Positions 15,080-23,149 of a stretch of 27,044 nucleotides of DNA are shown here, piece by piece. The position numbers were made by a program, and so were the translations under genes. Source of the DNA: an uncultured Prevotella sp. (lineage in GTDB: Bacteria > Bacteroidota > Bacteroidia > Bacteroidales > Bacteroidaceae); contig CAAGLS010000089.1 of NCBI GenBank assembly GCA_900770845.1, forward strand, positions 1 to 27,044, given 5' to 3'. The notes beneath the pieces are model-generated. The model saw only the letters and a program-made list of their open reading frames with translations. It had not been told where the DNA came from and searched no databases. Within the stretch, counting starts at the first letter, position 1. Each line of letters begins with the position of its first letter.

Positions 15080-16849
15080 TTACTTGTTGAGGTATTTGCG
15101 TCCGTTCTTGATCACAATACCCTTAGTTCCAGGCGCCACCTGCTGACCAGCGAGGTTGAACACCCTGTTGTCCTGCTCTGCGGGCATTTCCACAACAGCA
15201 TTCTCAATGCCGTTGTAGATTTCCGTGCCGTTCTGCCAGACAAAGTCAATCACTCCACCCTTTTTCTTGATGCCGGTGAGGCTCACATCCAAAGTGCCGC
15301 CTGTCAAGTTCAGATCGAAGGCGGGCGTTGTGGAGCCGGTGATGGAAGAGTTGCCAGTGCCAAAGAGGTCGCCGATCATGTCATTGAAAGTGCCCATGCC
15401 CTTGCTGTTGTCGGCGGCGACGACAGACATGCACTCATAGCTGTAGCTCTTCCCGGAGTTGGTGTAGTTGCCGTCGGTGGTGTTCACGTCGTTCCACTGC
15501 CAGCGGGCCTTGTCGTAGGTGACATGGGTGACAAGCAGGCCACCGTAGGTGCTGTTGCCATAATAGATCAGGTCGCGGCCCCACTTCCCGGTGTAGTTGC
15601 GGCATTCCAAGAGGTAATACTCATTCTCATTGTCGGTCTTGATTTGGAACACCTCACCAGGCTGTGAGGGATGGTCGATGGGGCGAAGCTTCTGCACCTT
15701 GCAGGGTTTGTCGGGGTCGAGGACCTGATAGTCGAGCCAGCCGGCGTAGTTGCGCTCGTAGGCGGTGTAGGGCACGGGGCCGAAGTCGGCTCCCATGCAC
15801 ATCACGTCCCAGATGCCCATGCCATAGTTGTAGTTGGAGGCGCCGGCATTGGCGGAAATGTCATAAAAGTCGGGCAGGCCCAAGCAGTGGGAGAACTCAT
15901 GGCAGAAAGTGCCGATGCCGTCCATCGTCGTGCCGGAAGTGCCTTGGAGTTCGGCGCCGCAGGCATACTTGTTGACATACACGCCATCCACCTTCACGCG
16001 GTTGTCGTAGTATGGATAGGCATAGCCCAACTCGCTCTCGTGGGGCCAGATGGTGTTGGCGTCGGCGCCAGCGGCCTGCGAGAAGCCGGCGTAGACCACG
16101 TAAACCTGGTCTACGTTGCCGTCATCGTCCCAGTCGTAGTCCTTGAAGTTTACGTCGGCATCGGCGGAGTTGATGGCAAACTTGATGAGTTCGCGGACAT
16201 TCAAGTCGTGGCCTCTGTTGGAGTCCTTACCATAGTAAGACCAAGGCTTGGGAGCCTTATAGGGGCCTACGACGTCAAACTTGAGGCTGAACTGCCCATA
16301 GCTGTTGTCGCGGAAATAGTCGTGTACGGATCCCCGCTCGCCGCCGACGTTGTAGCCCTCCTTGTTGCAGAGGTCGTTGAAGGCTCCCTGGGGGTCGGTC
16401 TCGGCGTAGTCGAGGTCGGAGAACGACACAAGGATGACGATGCCTTTCTTCTCACCCTGGTAGGCGTTGGCGGGCTTGCGTTCGATAAGGGCAGGAAGCA
16501 TAGTGCTGCGGGCATTTGATGCGGCCTTCATGATGGAGGACTTCTGGTTCATGAAATCCTGCGCGGCACTGAGCTCGGCCTGCGGGCGCTGCTCTATGTT
16601 GTGGGCCAAGATGTCGGAGGCAATCATATTGTTGTGGGAGGCCTTGGCGTAGTAGAAGGCCCCATCGCGCTGCACGACAGGGAGACTGTCGGTGGTGATG
16701 AAATAGTGGAAGTGTTCGTCGCCGATGAGCATGAGCTTCAGCTGGCTTCCATCTGTCTGTGTATAGGTGCGCCAAACGCGCCTTGCGGGAATCGCGCTTG
16801 CTGTGATGGCCAGACAAACCAAGAATAGGGATAGGAATAGTTTTCTCAT
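15080..16849 (-). CDS. Secreted M6-type metalloprotease with short C-terminal tail motif
   Basis: A 589-residue exported zinc peptidase. After the signal peptide MRKLFLSLFLVCLAITASA, the catalytic domain (about 134-345) includes GIVILVSFSD, VHDYFRDNSYGQFSLKFDV, a calcium-type loop DYDWDDDGNVD near 238-248, and the zinc motif HEFSHCLGLPDFYD with His317, Glu318, His321 and Asp327, as in M6 (immune-inhibitor-A-like) peptidases. The last 30 residues (560-589) are 22/30 identical to the end of the secreted protein encoded just upstream. ATG 16849 is chosen over the open frame to 17014 because it begins the signal peptide. It is the last gene of operon 1 and follows a hairpin at 16934-16966, so its expression may be uncoupled from the genes before it. 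Confidence 0.93.
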   Translation of the reverse strand: MRKLFLSLFLVCLAITASAIPARRVWRTYTQTDGSQLKLMLIGDEHFHYFITTDSLPVVQRDGAFYYAKASHNNMIASDILAHNIEQRPQAELSAAQDFMNQKSSIMKAASNARSTMLPALIERKPANAYQGEKKGIVILVSFSDLDYAETDPQGAFNDLCNKEGYNVGGERGSVHDYFRDNSYGQFSLKFDVVGPYKAPKPWSYYGKDSNRGHDLNVRELIKFAINSADADVNFKDYDWDDDGNVDQVYVVYAGFSQAAGADANTIWPHESELGYAYPYYDNRVKVDGVYVNKYACGAELQGTSGTTMDGIGTFCHEFSHCLGLPDFYDISANAGASNYNYGMGIWDVMCMGADFGPVPYTAYERNYAGWLDYQVLDPDKPCKVQKLRPIDHPSQPGEVFQIKTDNENEYYLLECRNYTGKWGRDLIYYGNSTYGGLLVTHVTYDKARWQWNDVNTTDGNYTNSGKSYSYECMSVVAADNSKGMGTFNDMIGDLFGTGNSSITGSTTPAFDLNLTGGTLDVSLTGIKKKGGVIDFVWQNGTEIYNGIENAVVEMPAEQDNRVFNLAGQQVAPGTKGIVIKNGRKYLNK

Positions 16850-16933
16850 AAGTTTTTGTCCGTTGTCTTGAGCCGCTTGAGACGGTCTCTCGACGGTTAT
16901 TGGTGATTCTACTTCTTCTATTGATTGGAGAAA

Positions 16934-16966
16934 GAAGGCGCCGGGGCATCGAGTCCCGACGCCTTC
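16934..16966 (-). terminator. Hairpin inside operon 1, partial terminator or processing site
   Basis: GAAGGCG (16934-16940) pairs with CGCCTTC (16960-16966), with an inner CGGG / CCCG helix. On the minus strand the stem is followed by TTTCTCC, a poor T-run, so it may be an attenuator, an RNA-processing site or a stabilising 3' end rather than a full stop. No TAnnTTTG box is seen between it and ATG 16849. Confidence 0.55.
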
Positions 16967-16988
16967 TTTATAATAAGTTGACAAGAGA

Positions 16989-18704
16989 TTACTTGTTGAG
17001 CATCTTGCGGCCATTCTTCACCACAATGCCCTTGTAGGCCTTGTTCACCTGCTGGCCGTTGAGGTTGAAGATGCGGTTGTCGCTCTGCTTGTTGCCAATG
17101 GTGGTCACGTTGTCGATGCCGTCGGTAATGATGGCGTCACCCTGCAGAATGACAATCGGGTGCTGGGCGTCGTAGCCAAGACCTTGAACCCAAAGACTGG
17201 TGGCGCGCTTGGTTGTGCCTTCGGGCAGAGGCTTGACGTTGGGGAAGGAAAGCTGGAACACGTGGTTCTCGGTGTCCTCGTTGACGTTATAGTCGCCTAC
17301 CCACTCAGGGATGTTGTCGATGAAATAGTTCTCGTTACCATCAGCATCATACCAGCCACGCACGGCAGAAACATAGACACCCTCGGCGCTTACACTAACA
17401 GTCTTCTGCTGGTCCAGCTTGCCGTCCTTGTCGAAGTAGAGGACATTGGCGTCGGGATAGCTCTGGGTGACGTTGCCCTGCTGGTCCTGGGCGTAAAGGG
17501 TATCGGAAACCTCGCAATAGTCGAAGAAGCTGGTGAAGGCGAACGACAGGACAGAATTTTCGTAAAAATCAATGCCGCCGACGACTTGGCCATCTTTCTT
17601 TGAAAATACGAGCTCGCAGCCAACGTTGGCACTGTCTACGGCAGCCTCATCACCACACATGAGGTCAACATTCACGCCGGGATTCTGGAAACCGTTGATG
17701 TAGATGGCATAGGGCTGGTTGATCACAAAGGCATCTGCCTCGTTGCCCTCAGCGTCGACGGGTTTGAAAACGACGGTATAGCCGGCGACCTTGCCGTAGG
17801 CTGTGTTCTTAGGCTCCATCCACTGTATCTGATCCTGAGCGACAGCCTTCAACCTGGCAATGGTATCGCCAGTGGCCTCAAAGCCCTCAGCGGTCTGACG
17901 GGCGGCCAGGATATAGGCGTCCATGGAAGCGTCGCCAGTCAGAGGCTGCGTAGTGGTATAGACCAGGGTGTACAGGTCCTCCACATACAAGGGAGCCGCG
18001 GGCTTGGGCATATACTGCATGACACCAGAGTTGAAGAGCTCGCCATCTTCTTTGAAGTGGTACGAACCCGTGCCGATGCAATACCTGACGGTATCACCGG
18101 CGGCATTGACGTGAGACAGGGATCCAAAGCCGTAGGTTTTGCCCGTGCGCTCGTCGTAGGCAGACTTGGGGCCGATGGAGTCAACCTGGAAAACAGAGAA
18201 ATTCTGCTTGTCGAAGTATTTTCCATCCTGTCCAAGCTGATAGGTCGTGCTTCCCGAATGGAGAACGGGGGTGTAATAGCCTTGTAAAAAGGCGGGAGTC
18301 TCACCCCAGTGGAGGTTGTTGTTCTCAACAAAATCCGAAGCATCCTGACCATTGATGGTCCATTGGGTCTGGGAAGGATTGTTGGAGCGGTTCATAAACC
18401 ACAGGTCGAATGCGGGCGGAACGGCCACGTAGTTCACATAGTAGCCCTGACCGTCTTTTGTGCTGCCGGAATAGTAGGTGCCGGCGGGACGCGTGTAGTA
18501 GAGGGCCTTAGTGGCAGCCTTTGCGGGAGCCTTGACGTTGAGCGACTTCTGGAGGGAGCCTTCAAAAGAGGCCTCCTTCTTGCCCACATTCAGGGTCATG
18601 GCCTTAGAGGGGACCAAGACCCGCTGATTGGTGTTTGCCACCCGTTGTGCATTGCCGGCAACGGCAAAGAGGGCGCAAGCAGAAAGTAAAACTAACTTTT
18701 TCAT
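16989..18704 (-). CDS. Secreted protein of unknown function with C-terminal tail motif
   Basis: A 571-residue protein with signal peptide MKKLVLLSACALFAVAGNAQ. I recognise no enzyme motif. It is rich in Tyr, Asp and Gly with predicted beta structure (TYYSGSTKDGQGYYVNYV, FDLWFMNRSNNPSQTQW), suggesting repeated beta-sandwich domains. The final 30 residues (542-571: DNRIFNLNGQQV, four variable residues, KGIVVKNGRKMLNK) are shared with the M6 protease encoded downstream. The tail resembles the end of a type-A T9SS-style C-terminal domain but is much shorter. ATG 18704 gives the signal peptide and is 23 bases after the DUF4302 stop. As a conserved neighbour of import and protease genes it may bind substrate at the surface, but this is inference only. 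Confidence 0.85.
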   Translation of the reverse strand: MKKLVLLSACALFAVAGNAQRVANTNQRVLVPSKAMTLNVGKKEASFEGSLQKSLNVKAPAKAATKALYYTRPAGTYYSGSTKDGQGYYVNYVAVPPAFDLWFMNRSNNPSQTQWTINGQDASDFVENNNLHWGETPAFLQGYYTPVLHSGSTTYQLGQDGKYFDKQNFSVFQVDSIGPKSAYDERTGKTYGFGSLSHVNAAGDTVRYCIGTGSYHFKEDGELFNSGVMQYMPKPAAPLYVEDLYTLVYTTTQPLTGDASMDAYILAARQTAEGFEATGDTIARLKAVAQDQIQWMEPKNTAYGKVAGYTVVFKPVDAEGNEADAFVINQPYAIYINGFQNPGVNVDLMCGDEAAVDSANVGCELVFSKKDGQVVGGIDFYENSVLSFAFTSFFDYCEVSDTLYAQDQQGNVTQSYPDANVLYFDKDGKLDQQKTVSVSAEGVYVSAVRGWYDADGNENYFIDNIPEWVGDYNVNEDTENHVFQLSFPNVKPLPEGTTKRATSLWVQGLGYDAQHPIVILQGDAIITDGIDNVTTIGNKQSDNRIFNLNGQQVNKAYKGIVVKNGRKMLNK

Positions 18705-18727
18705 AATGTACATATTTAAAAAGTGAA

Positions 18728-20086
18728 TTAAAGGTTCATGATGACCCATTTGTTGGCGTCAGCCTTGGAGACAAGCTTGATGGAGCTCAGGTCGAAGGCG
18801 GTGACATTGGGTGTGATGGTGAACGTGGTGGCGTAGAAGCTGAGCAGGTCGTTAACCTTGGCTCCATAGGCCTCCACCAACGTACGGGCATTGTTGTCCT
18901 TGGGCGTGGGGGCGGAAATGGTGACCGTGCCGTCTTCTCCGAAGCTGAACTCACAGTTGAAGTAGGCCGTCCTCGTGCTTTTCCTCTCGCGGTACGTGAT
19001 GCCAATCTGGTAGCCGTCGGCTTTTGAATGGCGCAGGGACACATACTGGAAGGTGCGGCTGTTGGTCGACATGGCGTCGGTGAGGGCGTCGGCCAACGAT
19101 GCGTAGGCCGTGGAGTTCTCGTTCTTCAAAGAGGTCTTCCAAGTCTGTGTGACCGAGTCGGTCATGAGCTGCTTGAAGAAGCGCGAGGGGCTGTCGCCGC
19201 TGATGTAGCACTTCTCGTTGTCCACGCTCTGGAAGATGTCCTTGTCGGCCAGATAGTGGAAGTCCTGCACCGTGTAGCCGTTGATGGAGTGTGCGTCGCG
19301 GAAGCGCAGGTAATACTGGTCGCCACGCTTGGTCACGAGGAACGGGTCGAAGCTCTCGTTGAGCACGGCGTCGGCGTCGTAGGGGTAGATGTTGGGGATA
19401 CCATCGGAGGCTCCCTCCATCTTGTAGAGCGTGTCGCCATAGTGGATCACGTCGAATGTGGGTGACTTGGAGGAGAACATTCTGCCCATCCAGTTCTTCA
19501 CGTCACTCAGGTAGGTGCTGTAGTCCACGCCCTCCTCCATGGGGGTGAGCAGGTTGTAGGTGCCGCGCTTCTTGCCCTTGAGCATCATGTAGCTGGCGTC
19601 CTCAGGAGCGTCGACGATGATGAACTCGTAGTCGCCTCCGATACCCGTACCTGTCTCGTCATTGGGGGCGTCGTTGGTGCCTGTCGAAGGCACGTCGTTG
19701 GGATCAGAGAAGAGGTGCATCACCTTGTTGTGGGTGTTGAACGTGATGACGGGGCCGTCGTCGGTGATCACCTGCCAGGCCGAAATGTCCTGGGCGAAGT
19801 CACCATTGGTGAGCGTGTTGTTCATGGCCACGCGCACGCTCTGGTCGGGGTTGAAGTCGATCAGCACCAGATAGCCGTTGCCATAGGGAGCCTCGTTCTT
19901 CAGCGTGGGATAGAGCTGCATGGCCCATCCGTTGGGCTGGGCCTCAAGACGGGAGGAATAAAGGTCGACGGCGGCGTTGAGGCGCTCGGCGGCGCTCTGG
20001 TCGAAGATGTCGTCTTCCTCGTTGGAGCAGGCGCTGAAAGTCAGCGCTGCACCAAGGAGAAGGGAAGCTGTTAATATCTTGTTCAT
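18728..20086 (-). CDS. DUF4302 lipoprotein
   Basis: A 452-residue protein with signal peptide and lipobox, MNKILTASLLLGAALTFSAC (Cys20), then SNEEDDIFD, an acidic surface-export-type signal. DIFDQSAAERLNAAV matches my recollection of the DUF4302 N-terminus, a family of Bacteroidales lipoproteins usually found in SusC/SusD operons with a HExxH lipoprotein; its activity is unknown to me. The rest is beta-rich, with no catalytic motif. It starts 25 bases after the metallohydrolase gene and is followed 23 bases later by the secreted protein gene, so it is clearly part of operon 1. Confidence 0.9.
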   Translation of the reverse strand: MNKILTASLLLGAALTFSACSNEEDDIFDQSAAERLNAAVDLYSSRLEAQPNGWAMQLYPTLKNEAPYGNGYLVLIDFNPDQSVRVAMNNTLTNGDFAQDISAWQVITDDGPVITFNTHNKVMHLFSDPNDVPSTGTNDAPNDETGTGIGGDYEFIIVDAPEDASYMMLKGKKRGTYNLLTPMEEGVDYSTYLSDVKNWMGRMFSSKSPTFDVIHYGDTLYKMEGASDGIPNIYPYDADAVLNESFDPFLVTKRGDQYYLRFRDAHSINGYTVQDFHYLADKDIFQSVDNEKCYISGDSPSRFFKQLMTDSVTQTWKTSLKNENSTAYASLADALTDAMSTNSRTFQYVSLRHSKADGYQIGITYRERKSTRTAYFNCEFSFGEDGTVTISAPTPKDNNARTLVEAYGAKVNDLLSFYATTFTITPNVTAFDLSSIKLVSKADANKWVIMNL

Positions 20087-20111
20087 ATTTGCGAGCTAAA
20101 TTTTTGAGGGG

Positions 20112-21335
20112 TTATTTTTGTAGTGACTTGTATTGGTTGACCTCCTGACGCAGCTGGTCCAAGAGTGTCGTACCATCGTCCTGCTTGTAGGTGAGCTTGT
20201 TGACGAGACGTCCCAGACGGTCGTGGACGAAGCTGCCGTCGGCGTTGGTGACGAAGGTGCGCTTCTGCACCTCAGCGCGCAGCTCGTCGATGCTGATGTT
20301 GTAGTACGTCTTGAGATAGTTGCGTGCCAAATCAAGCTTGCGCAGGATGATGGCTTTGCCGTCTATGCCGGAGTTGTGGGTCCACTGGGGTTTGCCGTCG
20401 GCGCCCAATACCACATGGTCGTTGCCGTCGCGGACACAGGCGCGGCGATAGAGATGAGGCTTTCCGCTCTCGCTCGGCTGGAAGTAGCCGATGGTGTCGA
20501 GGCTGTACTCGCCGAACGAGGGGAGGAGTTTGTTGTAGGCGGCCAAGTCGTCGATCTCCTTCAGCTCCCATTCATACTCCGAGCTGGCAAGCATCTGGAC
20601 CCAAGCCAGGGTGTCGGCGGTGATGTAGGTGGAGACGGTTTCGGCCCAGTCCTCACTCTGCATCATGGAGGCGTAGGGGCTCACGAAGCCGCGGCCTGCG
20701 GCGACAGAGTCAGGAGTCTCGTTCCAGCCGGAAGCGTCGTAGTGGCCTGCGGAGAGCAGGTTGAACTCAGTGGGATGCAGGTGGGTCTGGTCGAGGATGT
20801 GGCCAAACTCATGGTGCATGGTGTGGAAGAAATACTGGTTCATCATGTCTACGTTGTTCACATCGAGGTTGTTCACATTGTAGAGGTTGATCTTCACACC
20901 GCTGCTGGCGTCTCCCAACACCTCGGTGCCCTGTGAGGGGTTGTAGTTCTTCGAACCACAGAGCTGGATGATGCGGGGAGAGTACGTCTTCATGAAGGCT
21001 TCCGAACCCGTCACCGCCTTGTAGGCATCATACCAGAGATACTTGGTGAGCACGGCCATGTCCACACTGTTGTCGTAGGTGGCCGGGGTCAGGTTCTTCG
21101 ACAGGTCGGTGGCCTTGTCCTCCAAACGGTAGATCATCCGGATGTTGTAGGGCTCGTTGTAGTTCACCTTGATGAAGGTATCGAGGGGGAAGGTGAACGA
21201 ACTCTTGTCGAGATAGTCAACCGACGGATTGGTATTGAAGATGGTGTCGCCCAAATCATCGTCGCTGCACGATGCGAAGCCTGTTGCCAGGAGGCAAACA
21301 GACCCAAGAATCATTAATTTGTTCTTCAAATTCAT
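20112..21335 (-). CDS. HExxH zinc metallohydrolase lipoprotein (substrate-import associated)
   Basis: A 407-residue lipoprotein: MNLKNKLMILGSVCLLATGFASC (lipobox Cys23) followed by SDDDLGD. It carries MHHEFGHILDQTHLHP with zinc ligands His175 and His179 and catalytic Glu176; a likely third ligand is Glu232 in SEDWAETVSTY. This layout fits the 'substrate import-associated zinc metallohydrolase lipoprotein' family (Peptidase_Mx1-like, HExxH with E 50 residues later) that lies beside SusC/SusD pairs in Bacteroidales. It is probably anchored to the outer-membrane surface, where it could trim peptide or protein substrates before import. It sits 17 bases after the SusD-like gene. Whether the true substrate is protein has not been shown for the family as far as I know. 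Confidence 0.92.
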   Translation of the reverse strand: MNLKNKLMILGSVCLLATGFASCSDDDLGDTIFNTNPSVDYLDKSSFTFPLDTFIKVNYNEPYNIRMIYRLEDKATDLSKNLTPATYDNSVDMAVLTKYLWYDAYKAVTGSEAFMKTYSPRIIQLCGSKNYNPSQGTEVLGDASSGVKINLYNVNNLDVNNVDMMNQYFFHTMHHEFGHILDQTHLHPTEFNLLSAGHYDASGWNETPDSVAAGRGFVSPYASMMQSEDWAETVSTYITADTLAWVQMLASSEYEWELKEIDDLAAYNKLLPSFGEYSLDTIGYFQPSESGKPHLYRRACVRDGNDHVVLGADGKPQWTHNSGIDGKAIILRKLDLARNYLKTYYNISIDELRAEVQKRTFVTNADGSFVHDRLGRLVNKLTYKQDDGTTLLDQLRQEVNQYKSLQK

Positions 21336-21352
21336 AGTTTAACCTCCTTAAT

Positions 21353-23113
21353 TTATTTTGTCTTGACTGCGAAATCGCTCGGTTTGAAAGTAAGATTGGA
21401 ATTCCAGGCCTTGGCCTTTTCCTTGGCATCGGGCTCGCCGGGACGCGAGGTGGCCAGTCCGGCGGAGAGGGCTTCCCAAGGCACCTCGATGGCGCGCTCC
21501 TTGCTGGTTGCAGTGGTCTTGAACGGTGTGGACTCCAGGCCAACGGTGTGGGTGAGATCCAGGCCCCAGCGCTTGATGTCGAAGAAGCGGTGGCCCTCAA
21601 AGACGTTCTCCAGTCTACGGAAGTCGTTGATGCAGTTCATGTATGGCACGGCGGCTTCGGGAACGTTGATGCCCATCTGCTTGGCAAAGTCCCAATTCTC
21701 GAAGCAGTTGGGATTGCTCTTGTCGCCGTAATACTGCAGGAGAATGGCCTTGGTGAGGAAGTAGGCGTTGCCACCCTTCACGTAGGCGTTGTAGTCGGCT
21801 GTGGAGAAGCTCTTGAGAGCGTCGTTCCAGTAGCACATTAGGTCGCCTGTGCACTTGTCGTACTGGCCCAGCATGGCCTCGGCCTCGGCGCGCTCGAGAA
21901 GGAGCTGCGAGTTGGTGAAGGCGCGATAGACCACGTGGGGATAGCCGATACCGGCAACGGGGTCGGTATACTCGAAGGTCTCGTTTACTTTGCAGCTGAA
22001 GAAGCCGTAGTCGCTGCCGGAGGCAGAGAAGAGCGAGCCAGAGACCAGGAGCTGCACGGGGCAGATGTAGCCCCTCCAAAGGGAGCTGCTGTGGATCATC
22101 AAGGCATCCCGAGCGGCGGGGCCTGCGCAGCTGTAGCGATAGCCAAAAACGCGACGTGAGAGCACAGAGTAGGTCGGGATGAGCATCAGGTTGTTCTGGC
22201 GCTCGGGGCTCTGCCAAGCATTGCCGTAGTCACTGGCAGAGGTACAGCCCTCAAAGGCGGAGTAGTCCATGAGCTTGCTCTGAAGCTGGGCGGTATCCGT
22301 GCCCAACACGGCATCGGCATACTGGATGACCTTCTTGTAGTCCTTCTTGAAGAGATAGAAGCGGGCTGCGAAGGCTTTGGCGGCCTGGGTGTTGAAATGG
22401 TACTTGGGGGCCGTGTTGAAGTTGACGTCGGAGATATACTTCAGACCCTCCAGAAGGTCGGCCTCAATCTTCGTATAGGTGTCGGCAAGGTTGCCGCGGT
22501 CGTATTTCACCAGCACCTTGGTCTCAGGCTCCGTCATGTAGGTCACACCCACTGCGCTCTTGCTCGTCTCCTGGTCCTTGTAGGCGGGGCAGAAGAGATT
22601 GGCCAGCATGAAATGGGAGTAGGCGCGGATCAGAAGAGCCTCCCCTCGGGCTGAGCGGAGCTGCTCGCTGTTGTTGCCCTCAGCCTCCAACTTGTCGATG
22701 GCCTGCAGGGCGGCGTTGACAGAGGCGATGGATCTGTAGTAGCCCTGCCAGAGGTCGCCGGGAGAGTCGGAGGACCCATAGGTGGCCTGGGTGGCCGGCT
22801 CGAAGCGGAAGAGCTGGTTGTCCCAGTTCTCATAAGCCGCATAGTTATAGTGGGAGAGGATCTGCTTGTTGTTGGGATTGGAGGGCAGGTGGGGGCTCTG
22901 GTTGTCGATGAGGTTGTCAGAGTTGATCTCACCCACCCACGAGGGATTGGCGGAAGGATAGGAGGTGACGAGCAGCTTCACCACCTTGTCCACATTGTCG
23001 ATTTCGGTACGCTCATCGGGAACCGTGTCAAGGAAGCTGTCACTGCACGACGCAAGGGCGAACAGCCCGAGGCCAAGACCGAAAATGGAATATATCTTTT
23101 TATTCAGTTTCAT
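21353..23113 (-). CDS. SusD/RagB-family nutrient-binding lipoprotein, operon 1
   Basis: A 586-residue lipoprotein, MKLNKKIYSIFGLGLGLFAL then ASC (lipobox Cys23), SDSFLDTVPDERT. Family features are the TPR-like helices (ARGEALLIRAYSHFMLANLF, AAKAFAARFYLFKKDYKKVI), the early SFLDTVPDERTEI block common to SusD proteins, and the C-terminal RFFDIKRWGLDLTHTVG. It is expected to form the lid of the SusC-like barrel of operon 1, 36 bases upstream. The long binding-face region (SSSLWRGYICPVQLLVSGSL) is not recognisably like starch or glycan SusD proteins. The ATG is directly supported by the signal peptide, with no upstream alternative that fits better. Confidence 0.94.
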   Translation of the reverse strand: MKLNKKIYSIFGLGLGLFALASCSDSFLDTVPDERTEIDNVDKVVKLLVTSYPSANPSWVGEINSDNLIDNQSPHLPSNPNNKQILSHYNYAAYENWDNQLFRFEPATQATYGSSDSPGDLWQGYYRSIASVNAALQAIDKLEAEGNNSEQLRSARGEALLIRAYSHFMLANLFCPAYKDQETSKSAVGVTYMTEPETKVLVKYDRGNLADTYTKIEADLLEGLKYISDVNFNTAPKYHFNTQAAKAFAARFYLFKKDYKKVIQYADAVLGTDTAQLQSKLMDYSAFEGCTSASDYGNAWQSPERQNNLMLIPTYSVLSRRVFGYRYSCAGPAARDALMIHSSSLWRGYICPVQLLVSGSLFSASGSDYGFFSCKVNETFEYTDPVAGIGYPHVVYRAFTNSQLLLERAEAEAMLGQYDKCTGDLMCYWNDALKSFSTADYNAYVKGGNAYFLTKAILLQYYGDKSNPNCFENWDFAKQMGINVPEAAVPYMNCINDFRRLENVFEGHRFFDIKRWGLDLTHTVGLESTPFKTTATSKERAIEVPWEALSAGLATSRPGEPDAKEKAKAWNSNLTFKPSDFAVKTK

Positions 23114-23149
23114 ATCTATATAAGATGTTTATATGGTTGAATTGACGGA

